33,431 bases of DNA from Candidatus Pacearchaeota archaeon (GTDB taxonomy: Archaea; Nanobdellota; Nanobdellia; Pacearchaeales; DTIR01): contig JACRHU010000047.1 in NCBI GenBank assembly GCA_016211995.1, positions 1 to 33,431 on the forward strand, given 5' to 3'. Of the stretch, positions 1 to 7,877 are shown one piece after another. Below the pieces are notes generated by a model. The model made no database searches. It saw only the letters and a program-made list of their open reading frames with translations, and was not told the origin of the DNA. Positions within the stretch are counted from its first letter, which is position 1; every line of letters begins with the position of its first letter. The translations under genes were made by a program, and so were the position numbers.

Positions 1-43
1 CTCTCTATCAGTCATGGATTTATTTAAATGACTGCCAAATTGC

Positions 44-73
44 GTTTAAAAAGCTTTCGGAGAAAGTTTTTTT
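44..73. terminator. Possible hairpin terminator after the Lrp-like gene
   Basis: CTTTC (54-58) and GAAAG (62-66) form a small hairpin with a T-run on the plus side and an A-run on the other side. It could end transcription of the reverse-strand Lrp-like gene. The stem is only 5 bp, so this is tentative. Confidence 0.3.
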
Positions 74-1037
74 AGAAATAGCTGAATTTGTGCTCGCGAA
101 TTATTATTATTGTGTCTATTGTTTTTATTATGTCTGAAAAATTATCCCTTATTTCTACAAGAATTTTAAAAAATTCTTCATTACCTGAAACTTCGAATTC
201 AGGTTCTAAGTCCCATTCTCCAAGCACTCTAACAAAATGGATTATATTCGGATGCATTTTACAATAGTTCATGAATTCTTTTATTCTCTCGCTTGTTGGT
301 TTTTTAATTTTAATAAAACTTTTAAAAAATTTATAATCGAGCTTTTCATAATTAATAGCTATTTTAGTTCCTAAAATTATGCCTTGCTTTTCAAGTTGTT
401 TTATCCTATAGCTCACTATTCTTTCTGTTGTTTTCAATTTAGTAGCAATATCAATAACAGAAGCTCTCCCATTTCTTGCTAGTTTTTTGAGTATTTCCAA
501 ATCTATTTTATCTATATCTATCTCTCCTTGTTTACCAAGAATATTTGCTTCATCTTGTAGGCTGCCTTTTTTTCCAACAATATAATTTCTTCTGTAAGTT
601 ATTGCCTCTATTAATTGGCTTATCTCATTTTTGTATATAAAATCACTTAGTTTAGAAATTATTTCATTCTTAATTTTATCAAATTCCTCAAGAGTTTTTG
701 TTTCGATCGCTATAATCATGTCAAAAATACCGAAACAGGAAACAATCCATTTAACCACTGGCAGACTTTTAAAGTAAGTAATTATCTTATCTTCTGCTTC
801 TCTTGTTAGGTTTTCAAATTTAAGATAAATTTTGAACTGCTTTATTCCTAGTTTAGCTAAGTCAAGCATAACCATGTAATTACTTATTATTCCTTTTTTT
901 TCAAGTTGCTTTATTCTGTAATGTACAACTTCTGTTGGAAGCCCAACTTTCTTGCCTATTTGAGAAGCGCTCTGTCGTGCCTCAAAATCTAGCTCATAGA
1001 GTATTTTTCTATCTTTCAAATCAAGTTTAATTACCAT
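72..1037 (-). CDS. Lrp/AsnC-family regulator with two tandem HTH/RAM units
   Basis: Predicted DNA-binding transcription regulator of the Lrp/AsnC family, 321 aa. Two complete units lie head to tail. HTH 1 is at about residues 4-55 (LKDRKILYELDFEARQSA, then VVHYRIKQLEKKGII), followed by a RAM-like sensor domain. HTH 2 is at about 175-225 (LDLEILKKLARNGRASVIDI, then IVSYRIKQLEKQGII), followed by a second sensor domain. Ordinary Lrp proteins are about 150 aa with one unit, so this is an internal duplication or fusion, a form known in archaea. The start fits a leaderless transcript: a TATA-like tttataaa (1060-1067) lies about 28 bp upstream. It is divergent from the radical SAM gene, so regulation of that neighbour or of itself is plausible. 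The effector ligand cannot be read from sequence. Confidence 0.9.
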   Translation of the reverse strand: MVIKLDLKDRKILYELDFEARQSASQIGKKVGLPTEVVHYRIKQLEKKGIISNYMVMLDLAKLGIKQFKIYLKFENLTREAEDKIITYFKSLPVVKWIVSCFGIFDMIIAIETKTLEEFDKIKNEIISKLSDFIYKNEISQLIEAITYRRNYIVGKKGSLQDEANILGKQGEIDIDKIDLEILKKLARNGRASVIDIATKLKTTERIVSYRIKQLEKQGIILGTKIAINYEKLDYKFFKSFIKIKKPTSERIKEFMNYCKMHPNIIHFVRVLGEWDLEPEFEVSGNEEFFKILVEIRDNFSDIIKTIDTIIIIREHKFSYF

Positions 1038-1150
1038 ATTTTAATAAAGCAACATTTTCTTTATAAATTTTGTGGTTTTCTTAAAAATTAAGCCAAAAAG
1101 TTTTAAATATCCATCTTACCATTTAACAGTAACAACAATCAAGAAATGTT
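1038..1150. promoter_or_regulatory. Divergent promoter region
   Basis: Two TATA-like boxes face outward. One reads aaatttataaag on the minus strand (about 1060-1070) for the Lrp-like gene. The other reads ttttaaatat (1101-1110) for the radical SAM gene, implying a leader of roughly 15-20 nt. The shared region of about 110 bp is the obvious place for binding by the adjacent Lrp-like regulator. Confidence 0.55.
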
Positions 1151-2716
1151 ATGGGGAAAAATAAAATGAAGAAAAAAATAATGTTTATTAAACCTGCATT
1201 AGAAACAACTGCTGTGTGGGATCCTATAAGGACATGCAGCTATTTGGGAATGTGGTTTCTAGCGTCTCATCTGAAAGAGAAAGGGCATGATGTCAGATAT
1301 CTAGATGAGGTTGTTAGAAATAATGGGCTTAATAAAAGGCAATTATTTAGAAGAATACTAGAAGGAGATAAAATTACAGAAATTCCCTTGGATATTTCTT
1401 TTGAAGAATACCATGCTCGGAAAATGGATGATTATCATAAAATGACTCCTAAAGAATTTGTAGAAAAATATACTGCTTTTAGGGATGGAAAGGTTACTAG
1501 AGATATGGTAAGGACTGGAAACTCTATTGAGGATACTTTATCAGAAATTGAAAAATATCAGCCAGAATTTGTAGGAATACCTATTATCGCAAGTGCCAAT
1601 CATATCCCTTCGCTTAAACTTATACAAGCAATAAAAGAGAGATTTCCAAGAGTTAAAATAATGATTGGAGGACAACATGTAACTGCTTTTTATAATGAAT
1701 TCGCAAAAAATCCAAATGTAGATTATATTTTCACAGGAGATGCAATAACAAATATAGAAGATGTGATAGAAGGAAAGAGAACCGAGAGAGTTATTCATGG
1801 AGGTTTTCAGACAATGGATAATTTTCCATTACTTGACCCTTCTATTATTGAGGAGAATGATTATCCGAGAGAACCTACCTACACCTACACAACTCAGGGA
1901 AGAAAATCAGCAGATTATATGTTTTCAAAAGGATGCTTTAGGAAATGTGAATTTTGCGTTGCGGGAAGCCAAAAAGGAAATCATGTTACTGCTATAGATT
2001 ATAATAAAGTAGATGAGCAATTAAGAATTTTCAAGGAATACGGAATAGAGGAAATAATTGTTCAGGATGATGCTTTTTTATGGGATAGAAACCACGTAAG
2101 AGAGCATCTTCCTAAAATACTTGGATTAATGAAGAAATATGGTTTTTACTGGCAGAATAACGGCGGAGTAGAATTTGAAGCAATAGATGATTTTGTTACA
2201 GAGCAGCTTATTAAATACAATCAAGAAGGTGAAGGAAGATGCACTTCTTTATATGTTCCATTTAATCCAAGAGCATGGAATAAAGGAAAAAGTGCAGCTG
2301 GAACAATGTCTCAGAGATATCACTATAACTTTGAAAACTTAAAAAGATTAAGAGAAGAAGCAGGAATTTATGTTTTCTCAAGTCAAATAATTGGAACACC
2401 AGAAGATACAGTGGAGATTATGGAATCAGATATTGAACTTCATAAAAAGATTATTTCAGAGGGCTATCTTGATGCAGACTTAACATTAACTGCAACTTTA
2501 TTACCAGGAACAAGATGGTATGATAATAACAAACAAAATCTTGTAAACCCTAATGACTGGGCAGGATATAGCCTTTTTGTATCACATTATGGAACAGAAA
2601 ATATTCCTAACCCAAAAGTTATGGAATATTTTATGGTAAAGAGAGTAAAAGAATTAGATAAATATCAGAGAACATATAATTGGGGAACAGCTTTTCCAAG
2701 CGAGAAAAAAGGTTAA
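1151..2716 (+). CDS. Radical SAM protein with N-terminal cobalamin-binding-type domain
   Basis: 521-aa radical SAM enzyme. The N-terminal part (about residues 8-215) resembles the B12-binding Rossmann domain of these enzymes (KIMFIKPALE, then MWFLASHLKEKGHDVRYLDE, and later KIMIGGQHVTAFY). The 4Fe-4S cluster motif CxxxCxxC is at residues 262-269 (GCFRKCEFC). The downstream TIM-barrel region includes IIVQDDAFLWDRN and IIGTPEDTVEIMES. The family includes methyltransferases, ring-forming and tailoring enzymes, so substrate and reaction cannot be assigned. ATG 1166 (MKKKIMF) is an alternative start; 1151 suits the predicted leader. It is transcribed alone, divergent from the Lrp-like regulator and convergent with the HepT/MntA pair. 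Confidence 0.85.
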   Translation: MGKNKMKKKIMFIKPALETTAVWDPIRTCSYLGMWFLASHLKEKGHDVRYLDEVVRNNGLNKRQLFRRILEGDKITEIPLDISFEEYHARKMDDYHKMTPKEFVEKYTAFRDGKVTRDMVRTGNSIEDTLSEIEKYQPEFVGIPIIASANHIPSLKLIQAIKERFPRVKIMIGGQHVTAFYNEFAKNPNVDYIFTGDAITNIEDVIEGKRTERVIHGGFQTMDNFPLLDPSIIEENDYPREPTYTYTTQGRKSADYMFSKGCFRKCEFCVAGSQKGNHVTAIDYNKVDEQLRIFKEYGIEEIIVQDDAFLWDRNHVREHLPKILGLMKKYGFYWQNNGGVEFEAIDDFVTEQLIKYNQEGEGRCTSLYVPFNPRAWNKGKSAAGTMSQRYHYNFENLKRLREEAGIYVFSSQIIGTPEDTVEIMESDIELHKKIISEGYLDADLTLTATLLPGTRWYDNNKQNLVNPNDWAGYSLFVSHYGTENIPNPKVMEYFMVKRVKELDKYQRTYNWGTAFPSEKKG

Positions 2717-2828
2717 TTATCTCCGCCTAACTTCAACTTCATCTTTGTTTAATCTTCTTAGTAAATTCAATCACATCTTTTCTAAGCTCCTCTGTAATAG
2801 AATGAAAAACCATTTCATTGTCTACCTC

Positions 2829-3146
2829 TCAATACTCATGCGCAAGGATATTTCTCATCCCTTTTGCTTCTTTTAATTTTTCTGCCAATTCTCCAGAAAT
2901 TATCTTTTCCTTTGCAAGAATATCAAATGCTTCTTTATCCCCTTCTGGAATCCTGAACCCCTTTTCTCTAATAATCAAAAAGGCGAGATCAACAACCGCC
3001 TCTATAATTCTTTCAGTATATCTCTCGCAAGCTGCCTTTGTTTTAAAATCTTTGATATATTCTTTTAAATTGTTTGGTTTTATCTCGCCAAGTTCATCAA
3101 GATATTTTTCTATTTCTTCAATTTTATCCTTGATTCTTTTGTTCAT
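2829..3146 (-). pseudogene. hepT: HepT-like protein (DUF86) cut short by an in-frame TGA
   Basis: HepT is the HEPN ribonuclease toxin of HepT/MntA modules. The open frame has 105 aa and ends exactly at the Tyr of the HEPN motif Rx4HxY (RNILAHEY, R98/H103/Y105). After the TGA (2829-2831) the same frame continues for 29 sense codons (EVDNEMVFHSITEELRKDVI and on) to a second TGA at 2739. That downstream peptide matches the usual HepT C-terminus (HxYxxVDxExVY). One substitution, for example GGA to TGA, or a sequencing error would explain it. The gene overlaps the end of the nucleotidyltransferase gene by 23 bp, typical translational coupling. The catalytic residues remain, but the last helix is lost, so activity is doubtful. 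Confidence 0.8.
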
Positions 3147-3636
3147 ATATAACCCTCCCTTTCAAATCAATTTCTTTTTGAATCTTATGCGGTAGAATAT
3201 TATAAACTTGTATATCTATTTTTTCATTCACTTTTTTTAACATATCAAGCCTAAATTGTGTCGCTTCTTTTTTTGTTGTGCCAACAAATTCAACTGCGAT
3301 GTCTATATCAGATCTGAGCGTTAATTGATTTTCTGTTACAGAACCAAATAATACAATTCTTTTTATTTTTGGTAAATATTTGCTTTCAAGAATAATCTCT
3401 CTTGCTTCATTAATCATATCTTTAATTAGTAGTCCATGTTTAAGCTGAAAATCTTGATTAAATGGTATGAGCGCACTAATTGCCTCGAATTTTTTTCTTA
3501 TATCCCTTGAAAGCCGCATTTTTTCTGATGCTTTTAATCTTACTCCCAGTAATTGTTTCTCAATAATGAATAGCTCTCGCCTTCCGAATATCTTTCTCAT
3601 ATTTTTATTCTTTTTGATAATGTCTAATAAGGTCAT
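3124..3636 (-). CDS. mntA: MntA-like minimal nucleotidyltransferase (antitoxin of HepT)
   Basis: 170-aa protein with a minimal nucleotidyltransferase domain: G98-S99 followed by D110-x-D112 (LFGSVTENQLTLRSDIDIAV), the canonical GS-x10-DxD arrangement. In characterised HepT/MntA modules this enzyme adds AMP to the HepT Tyr next to the HEPN His and neutralises the toxin. The N-terminal 60-70 residues (MRKIFGRRELFIIEKQLLG, LSRDIRKKFE) are an extra helical region that I recall from archaeal homologues. It is the first gene of a two-gene reverse-strand operon with the truncated hepT. The upstream region contains TGATAA/TTATCA half-sites that may be an operator. Confidence 0.8.
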   Translation of the reverse strand: MTLLDIIKKNKNMRKIFGRRELFIIEKQLLGVRLKASEKMRLSRDIRKKFEAISALIPFNQDFQLKHGLLIKDMINEAREIILESKYLPKIKRIVLFGSVTENQLTLRSDIDIAVEFVGTTKKEATQFRLDMLKKVNEKIDIQVYNILPHKIQKEIDLKGRVIYEQKNQG

Positions 3637-3690
3637 ATTGTTATCACCATTCTGATAATAGTTATCATAATAATGATATATTTAAATCTT
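3637..3690 (-). promoter_or_regulatory. Promoter and candidate operator of the mntA-hepT pair
   Basis: TATA-like gatttaaatata on the minus strand (about 3677-3688). Between it and the start codon lie TTATCA (3641-3646), TGATAA (3653-3658), TTATCA (3662-3667) and a partial TGATA (3674-3678). They give two overlapping inverted repeats (TTATCA-N6-TGATAA and TGATAA-N3-TTATCA) over the expected transcription start. This arrangement suits autorepression by a toxin-antitoxin complex. Confidence 0.45.
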
Positions 3691-3702
3691 TCGTCTACCA
3701 AC

Positions 3703-4674
3703 CTATTTCCAACTTATCTCAACATCATCAGTCCTCTCGCGAGGATTGATATTGGCCTTTTCAGGTGCAATTGAAATTCCAGCTTTGAACATTTTTTCTC
3801 CAAGATATGCAATCATAGCGCCGTTGTCCGTTAAAAGGTCGTTAGGAGGACAAAAGAATTTTGCTCCTCTCTCAAAACACATAATTTTTGCCATCTCTTG
3901 AAGCCGAGAATTGCAAGCAACTCCTCCTCCAAGAAGCAATTCTTTTTTATTAAGATGTGCTAAAGCTCTTTCAGCAGCTTCAATCAGCATTGAAAAAGCT
4001 GTTTCTTGCAATGAGTATGCAAGATTTTCAATTTTTTCTCCTTTGTCATATTTTTGTTTCAAGTTTGTTAGCAAACCAGAAAAAGCAACATCCATTCCTT
4101 TAATTGAATAAGGCAATTCTATGTACTTGCCATTTTTTGCAAGTTGTTCTATCTTAGGACCAGCAGGAAATCCTAGCCCACAATGTCGAGCAAATGTATC
4201 AATAAAATTTCCTGTTCCAATATCAAGTGTTTCTCCAAATATCCTGTACTTGCCAGCAGAATATGAAATAATCTGAGTATTCGCACCAGAAGCATAAAGC
4301 AAAACAGGGTCTTTTGCTCCAGTCAGTTCACCAATTTCTAGATGAGCAATACAATGATTAACAGGAATTAAAGGCTTATTCAATTTTTCAGAAAGTTTTT
4401 TAGCAAATTTTAATCCCTCAAGCAAGCAAGGTGCAAGTCCTGGTCCATGTGAATAAGCAATTGCGTCTATATCATTAATTCTTATCTTCGCCAGGTTTAT
4501 TGCTTCATTTAAAATCACTTCACTTACCTCTGCATGATGTTTTGCAGCTTCCATTGGAATTATTCCCCCTTTCTCAGTTTTATAAGCAGAAATCACATTA
4601 ACAAGAATTTTTTTATCTTTAACAATACCAATTCCAAATGTGTGTGCAGTACTTTCAATTCCTAAGATTATCAT
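3703..4674 (-). CDS. kae1: Kae1/TsaD, tRNA threonylcarbamoyladenosine synthase subunit
   Basis: 323-aa Kae1, catalytic subunit of the KEOPS complex, which transfers the threonylcarbamoyl group to A37 of ANN-decoding tRNAs. The protein has the ASKHA fold. Visible motifs are the N-terminal ILGIESTAHTFGIGIV, the metal-binding HxxxH (H107/H111, NHCIAHLEIG), DVAFSGLLTNL, LLGGGVACNSRL and the C-terminal TDNGAMIAYLG. Length is normal for a standalone Kae1; there is no fused Bud32 kinase, unlike in some archaea. The start is supported by a TATA-like ttttatatat on the minus strand about 27 bp upstream, implying leaderless mRNA. No other KEOPS subunit is in the window. Confidence 0.95.
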   Translation of the reverse strand: MIILGIESTAHTFGIGIVKDKKILVNVISAYKTEKGGIIPMEAAKHHAEVSEVILNEAINLAKIRINDIDAIAYSHGPGLAPCLLEGLKFAKKLSEKLNKPLIPVNHCIAHLEIGELTGAKDPVLLYASGANTQIISYSAGKYRIFGETLDIGTGNFIDTFARHCGLGFPAGPKIEQLAKNGKYIELPYSIKGMDVAFSGLLTNLKQKYDKGEKIENLAYSLQETAFSMLIEAAERALAHLNKKELLLGGGVACNSRLQEMAKIMCFERGAKFFCPPNDLLTDNGAMIAYLGEKMFKAGISIAPEKANINPRERTDDVEISWK

Positions 4675-4768
4675 TATAAAATATTAATTAGAAGATATAT
4701 AAAATTTACCTCATCTAATTTTTACTAAAAAGCCGTTATATTCAATTTACCCTACGGCGACTTAGAAA

Positions 4769-5845
4769 TAAAAAAATTGGGCTTTAATTATCTCAGATTA
4801 AATCTTACAATAGTTGTATTATTGTCATTTTCAAAGTCTTTAATTAACTTTTTCAAATCACTCTCTGTTAGTCCTCTTAGTGCATATTGAGAGTTAGATG
4901 TACAGGAATAGACCCCCAAGTCTTGTTTAAACTGGGGTTTATAGCCTCTTACGAGTTCCCGTGCTTCGGCTTCACTTTTTGATTCAATTATAACAAAAAT
5001 AGTTTCAAGTGGACTGCTCCACATCTCATCAACCGGTTCTTTAAATCCTTGATAGGTATCACAATAATATTTTATCAGTTCATAAATAGTTAACATAACA
5101 TCATGATGGTGTTCAGAATTTGTTTCATACTTAAGGTGCCTTGTCTTGACTAAGAAATCCGGGGTAATGCCTTCAGAAGAAAGTTCTTCTCTCACAGTAG
5201 GTGAAGGATCCTTAGCCTTTTTTTCTCCTGTTAAAGTATTAACCATCACTGCCAGTTCCCTTACTTTGCCCCCAGTGATAGAATAAAATTGTTCATCAAA
5301 TGCCTCTGGTCCTTGGGAGTCATGATCATGACATTTTCTTGTTAGGATAGATTCATCAACCACCGCTTCTTCAATATCAAATAAAGGGTGTGTCTGTTGC
5401 GCTATAATTTGTTCTAAGAAGGGGTATTTTGATCTGAGACCATACAATCTTTCAATTTTCAATCCCTCACTCTCCGGCCCAACATAAATAACAAGTTCAC
5501 AATCTAGATTTCCTCTTGGCGCATCTGTAACAAACTCATGAACAACAATCTTTTCAAATCTATGAATATTAGTCCAATATTCACCCCCCCAGTCATAGTG
5601 GAAATCCAATGCAGAACCAGTTGACATATTTTTTCTATCTTCTATTTTGATATCAATAATAGGGTGTTTTATACTCTCAATTAATCCCTCTAAAAAACCA
5701 AATTGTTTTTTCAATTCTCTAAGTTTTTCTTCCCTAACCCTCACATGTTCTGCCATGTGTTATGGAATATTATCAAATTATTTAAACTTTTCCATTATAA
5801 CCACTTCAAAGTTAATAATCACACCTACTAAGCCCAATTTTTTTA
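4769..5845. repeat. 16-bp perfect inverted repeat bracketing the 322-aa gene
   Basis: TAAAAAAATTGGGCTT at 4769-4784 is the exact reverse complement of AAGCCCAATTTTTTTA at 5830-5845. The arms lie just outside the stop and the promoter of the intervening gene. No target-site duplication is evident. It could be the ends of a small mobile cassette, two terminator-like sites, or chance in AT-rich DNA. Confidence 0.5.
4788..5756 (-). CDS. Uncharacterised 322-aa soluble protein
   Basis: I do not recognise a family. The protein is soluble, charged, and has neither signal peptide nor membrane segment. An N-terminal helix (EEKLRELKKQFGFLEGLIES) is followed by a mixed alpha/beta region. Two histidine-rich stretches (CHDHDSQG near residue 160 and SEHHHDVMLTIYELIKYY near 230) could bind metal; that is inference. 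Base composition looks somewhat less AT-rich than its neighbours. The start is supported by a TATA-like gtttaaataa on the minus strand about 25 bp upstream. A perfect 16-bp inverted repeat brackets the gene, so it could be an acquired single-gene cassette. It is transcribed alone. Confidence 0.7.
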   Translation of the reverse strand: MAEHVRVREEKLRELKKQFGFLEGLIESIKHPIIDIKIEDRKNMSTGSALDFHYDWGGEYWTNIHRFEKIVVHEFVTDAPRGNLDCELVIYVGPESEGLKIERLYGLRSKYPFLEQIIAQQTHPLFDIEEAVVDESILTRKCHDHDSQGPEAFDEQFYSITGGKVRELAVMVNTLTGEKKAKDPSPTVREELSSEGITPDFLVKTRHLKYETNSEHHHDVMLTIYELIKYYCDTYQGFKEPVDEMWSSPLETIFVIIESKSEAEARELVRGYKPQFKQDLGVYSCTSNSQYALRGLTESDLKKLIKDFENDNNTTIVRFNLR

Positions 5846-6071
5846 AATATTGTCTCCTTCGCAGAAATTTATACGCGAGAACTCAACTTTGATTTTTTGC
5901 CTTAGGCATCATTGCACTAAAACTCAATCCCTCCAAGTATTCGGGACAGATAACAGCGATTATATCTAATTTAGAATTCGGGGTCAAAAATTAGAGGATA
6001 TCAAATATACATTTTGTTAGACATGCTTGCTCATCCAAAAACTTTAAGTATCTTCTGAGCTTATATCCTTC
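5757..6071. promoter_or_regulatory. 315-bp divergent intergenic region
   Basis: It holds the TATA-like box of the 322-aa gene (minus strand, about 5775-5790), the right arm of the inverted repeat (5830-5845), and a TATA-like actttaagta (6041-6050) about 26 bp before the SLH protein start. I see no ORF, tRNA or convincing RNA fold in 5850-6030. Confidence 0.5.
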
Positions 6072-6797
6072 ATGAATAAACTGGGGAAAACAGCTTTAGC
6101 TATTGGGTTAACAGGACTACTTGCATTAGTAGTTCCAACAGGTTTGCGGGGAGAAGAAGCAAAGAATGAAGCAGGAAATCAGACAAAACCTGCTGCTACT
6201 GCAACGACTCAAACAAAGGTTCAAACTTTCCAAGATGTTCCGACTAATTACTGGGCATATGATGCTATTGAAAAAGTCTACAATGAGAAAATTATGAATG
6301 GATGTGCTGAAGATCCAAAAATGTTTTGTCCAGCAGGGAGGGTTACAAGAAGGTCTCTCATGAAGTATATAGAAAGATTATTTGGATATGATGAAAAATT
6401 TGAAGAATTCTATCCTCCTGTAAATCCTACATTTTCAGATATCTCCCAAGATGACGAAGAATTTTATAAGGCAGTTGAATATCTTATATATTTAGATGAT
6501 TTTTTTGCAGAATATGAACAAAATGAAAAACAGTTTATGCCGGATAAAGAAGCAACAAGATTGGACATTTCTTTGTTTTTAGTGGACATACTTAATCTTA
6601 AACCATTCTATCCAGATGCTCCCAGCTTTGAGGATATTTCTGTAACAAATAAGTATTATGGGAATATAGAGGCAATTGCAAAAAAAGGAATAGTTAATGG
6701 AATCATAAAGGATGACAAGAAATATTTTATGCCAGACAGAACTATAACAAGAGATGAAACAGCAACATTCATTTACAGAGCATTTTTTAAGAAATAA
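6072..6797 (+). CDS. Secreted protein made of three SLH repeats
   Basis: 241-aa secreted protein. A signal peptide (MNKLGKTALAIGLTGLLALV, about residues 1-27) is followed by a short Ala/Thr linker and three S-layer homology repeats filling the rest. They start at FQDVPTNYWAYDAIEKV, FSDISQDDEEFYKAVEYL and FEDISVTNKYYGNIEAI, and end in the TR motif (GRVTRRSLM, KEATRLDIS, RTITRDETATFIYRAF). SLH repeats bind cell-wall polymers in bacteria; their ligand in an archaeon without peptidoglycan is unknown. Repeat 1 has a Cys pair (NGCAEDPKMFCPAG), also present in the 1180-aa protein of this window and probably a disulfide. Transcription is probably leaderless from its own promoter. Confidence 0.85.
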   Translation: MNKLGKTALAIGLTGLLALVVPTGLRGEEAKNEAGNQTKPAATATTQTKVQTFQDVPTNYWAYDAIEKVYNEKIMNGCAEDPKMFCPAGRVTRRSLMKYIERLFGYDEKFEEFYPPVNPTFSDISQDDEEFYKAVEYLIYLDDFFAEYEQNEKQFMPDKEATRLDISLFLVDILNLKPFYPDAPSFEDISVTNKYYGNIEAIAKKGIVNGIIKDDKKYFMPDRTITRDETATFIYRAFFKK

Positions 6798-6857
6798 CTA
6801 TTATAATATCTTTCTTAGAACATATAAATATTTATACTTCTTATCTATAGAATTTAA

Positions 6858-7217
6858 ATGAATCTTGAGCAAAAATTTAACCAGCTTATAGAACAGTGGA
6901 AAAAAGAAATTGATGAAGGGAATGTTTTGATTTATTCTTCTCCTCACCCATTGTTAAATTGTCCTGCATACAAGGAAATTATTGCTCTTGGCCCACATGT
7001 GCTTTTATTTATAAGAAGATTTTATGATTCTCCTGAAAAAGACATTACAACAGAGACAATAAAAGGGCATGGGTTATTATCTGCAGTTATAGAAATCGCA
7101 GGAGAAGATTTTTCTTCGTCAATTCCATGCCATTTACGAGGTAGGATTGATGAGTTAGAAGAACACACAAAAAAATGGCTTGACAACAATATGAAAAAAT
7201 ATTTTGGGGGGTCTTAG
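6858..7217 (+). CDS. Small uncharacterised protein (YKEIIALGP family)
   Basis: 119-aa soluble protein. The segment CPAYKEIIALGPHVLLFIRR, followed by KGHGLLSAVIEIAGEDF, resembles a widespread family of small hypothetical proteins with the pattern HPAYxEIIxMGxxALPxxL and then a WxAxxAITGEDP-like stretch. That resemblance is from memory and its function is unknown. A TATA-like tataaata (6824-6832) lies about 28 bp upstream of the ATG, implying leaderless mRNA. The stop codon overlaps that of the convergent DUF5678 gene by 4 nt. Confidence 0.65.
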   Translation: MNLEQKFNQLIEQWKKEIDEGNVLIYSSPHPLLNCPAYKEIIALGPHVLLFIRRFYDSPEKDITTETIKGHGLLSAVIEIAGEDFSSSIPCHLRGRIDELEEHTKKWLDNNMKKYFGGS

Positions 7218-7606
7218 TAAGCTAAAGCTTGTTCTAAAATATAAACAGGCGGTTTTTCTTTAAAATAAGTTCTTTTTATTAGAGTATGTCCTGTTTCAAT
7301 TCCTTTTTCTGTTAGTTCATCACACAACTTTTCTAAATCTTTCCCATGCCCAACAACTTTTTTATCATATATTGCAACCCATTGGTCGGGGTACTCTCTC
7401 CTTAATCTTTTATGATTATTTGTATAAAACTCCAAATCTTCTCGATTTCGTTTAAACTCATTTCTTATTTTTTCTATTATCTCCTTAGTACTCATGTTTT
7501 CATATCCCTTATATCCCTTTAATTCCTCTGCAAATTCTTCATATGTTATAAGTCTAAAGCCTCTTTTTTCTTTTTTATTCATCCTACTATTTCTCCGAAT
7601 TCCCAT
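7214..7606 (-). CDS. DUF5678-domain protein
   Basis: 130-aa protein. The C-terminal half (YPDQWVAIYDKKVVGHGKDL through RTYFKEKPPVYIL) matches the DUF5678 pattern, a small domain of unknown function common in archaea and often in antitoxin-like contexts. The N-terminal half is helical and charged (EEFAEELKGYKGYENMSTKE). ATG 7582 (MNKKEKRG) is an alternative start, but a TATA-like gatttatatat on the minus strand (7627-7637) sits the right distance from 7606 for a leaderless start. It converges with the 119-aa gene with a 4-nt overlap. Confidence 0.65.
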   Translation of the reverse strand: MGIRRNSRMNKKEKRGFRLITYEEFAEELKGYKGYENMSTKEIIEKIRNEFKRNREDLEFYTNNHKRLRREYPDQWVAIYDKKVVGHGKDLEKLCDELTEKGIETGHTLIKRTYFKEKPPVYILEQALAY

Positions 7607-7664
7607 GACTATTAAGAGCTAAAGGAATATATAAATCTTTTTTATAGAAGAATAATCTAAGAAC

Positions 7665-7800
7665 CCGAAGCTGATACCTTCGGAGAATTGCAGGTGATCA
7701 AAAAACCTTTGGGTTTTTAGGATCCTGAAAACACCAAAAATTGATATTTTTGGATGCTGTCAAAAATCTTTGATTTTTGAAGTCTTTGATTTTCATGATG
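7665..7800 (+). repeat. Structured repeat, copy A (diverged)
   Basis: Hairpin a CCGAAG/CTTCGG (7665-7683, loop CTGATAC) is followed by the linker AGAATTG and TGATCA. Hairpin c is AAAAACC/GGTTTTT (7701-7718), then GGATCC (7720-7725). TGAAAA/TTTTCA (7726-7731 and 7790-7795) closes a longer arm holding two further hairpins (7734-7753 and 7760-7780), then TGATG (7796-7800). The inner pair reads hairpin, GGATGCTG, hairpin, AGTC and looks like a nested degenerate copy of the same module. The closing stem b of the other copies is not evident here. Confidence 0.55.
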
Positions 7801-7877
7801 TATAAATTTATATTTTTCTAAAGATAATTATGTGCAAAGCTTTCAAAAACCTTATAAAGCCTTAAGTCTGCATATTT

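Noticed and set aside
1-15. ATG on the minus strand at 13-15 reading MTDRE off the left edge, with a TATA-like sequence about 35 bp upstream
   Set aside because: Only five codons are visible, too little to call a gene.
2739-2831. TGA recoding (alternative genetic code) to explain the HepT interruption
   Set aside because: TGA serves as a normal stop in the overlapping ATGA of the 57-aa gene (14930-14932), and no other gene in the window needs TGA read-through.
2818-3195. Plus-strand 125-aa ORF, and similar shadows such as 5647..5892 and 3467..3655
   Set aside because: They lie antisense to, or mostly overlap, well-supported genes, with low-complexity Ser/Phe/Leu-rich translations typical of shadows.
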